Assembly (NCBI GenBank): GCA_020854105.1
Contig: JADZGB010000031.1
Coordinates: 186,001-250,000, forward strand
Source of the DNA: Burkholderiales bacterium
Lineage (GTDB): Bacteria; Pseudomonadota; Gammaproteobacteria; Burkholderiales; SHXO01
Direction of reading: 5' to 3'
Length of the DNA: 64,000 bases
Shown here: piece after piece, positions 63,808 through 64,000 of the stretch
Layout of the letters: each line of letters starts with the position of its first letter
How positions within the stretch are numbered: position 1 is the first letter of the stretch
Translations under genes and position numbers: made by a program
Notes under the pieces: model-generated
Told to the model about the DNA's origin: nothing
Seen by the model: only the letters and a program-made list of their open reading frames with translations
The model's database searches: none

Positions 63808-64000
63808 ATGAGCGAGCACATCCATCACGTCACCGACGATACCTTCGAATCCGAAGTCCTGCAGTCCGCCACCCCGGTCCTGGTCGATTACTGGGCCGAG
63901 TGGTGCGGTCCGTGCAAGATGATCGCCCCCATCCTGGATGACGTCGCGCACACCTATGCCGGCCGGCTGAAGGTGGCCAAGCTCAATATCGACGAGAACC
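63808..64000 (+). CDS. trxA: Thioredoxin, 3' end outside window
   Basis: The first 64 codons of thioredoxin are present, with the active site [13 protein letters not shown] (C33, C36) and the normal lead-in VLVDYWA. A general protein disulfide reductase. The start ATG 63808 gives the usual N-terminal length. The gene continues beyond the right edge. Confidence 0.97.
   Translation, partial: MSEHIHHVTDDTFESEVLQSATPVLVDYWAEWCGPCKMIAPILDDVAHTYAGRLKVAKLNIDEN

Overview
The window is high-GC, leaderless-tRNA-free chromosomal DNA of a Pseudomonadota bacterium. A beta- or gamma-proteobacterium is the best guess: OxyR sits divergent from a peroxiredoxin-glutaredoxin hybrid, an AddAB-like pair lies beside fdxA and trxA, and a PQQ alcohol dehydrogenase is present. 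No rRNA, tRNA, CRISPR array, transposase or phage gene was seen.

1-27.7 kb: a non-ribosomal peptide cluster. One minus-strand frame runs uninterrupted from 17060 off the left edge and encodes A-T / C-A-T / Cy-A(Ox)-T / C-A-T / Cy-A-T / C... Pocket residues read by eye predict Thr, Asn, Cys (thiazole), Asn, Cys (thiazoline). Upstream in the same orientation lie an MBL-fold hydrolase and two P450s, then FhuC, FhuB, FhuD and MbtH. A Rieske oxygenase, a JmjC/cupin-type oxygenase and an Sfp-type phosphopantetheinyl transferase are on the plus strand. Together they make, tailor and probably import a thiazole/thiazoline peptide, most simply a metallophore.

27.7-41 kb: housekeeping and respiratory genes. 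These are a DUF1272 protein, a small membrane protein, OxyR/PGdx, a PQQ alcohol dehydrogenase with the Asp pair typical of lanthanide enzymes plus its cytochrome c and binding protein, a receiver-cyclase-kinase fusion and an ABC exporter. An RND permease and its adaptor follow, both collapsed by internal deletions.

41-52.8 kb: an accessory block of small lipoproteins, secreted proteins and one membrane protein with no recognisable domain, next to an OmpR-type two-component system. Five intergenic sites carry the dyad TAAC-N7-GTTA. Four of them have a TAGGNT -10 box exactly 24 nt away, and two of those regions are duplicated divergent promoters. This looks like a self-contained, undescribed two-component regulon and is the main finding.

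52.8-64 kb: a periplasmic protein with two TonB/TolA-like domains, an AI-2E family permease, a 143-bp palindromic element, a deleted lipid-kinase gene, a twice-frameshifted phosphoesterase, an AddA/AddB-like pair, ferredoxin FdxA and the start of thioredoxin. Gene decay by small deletions recurs at 39-41 kb and 55.6-57 kb.
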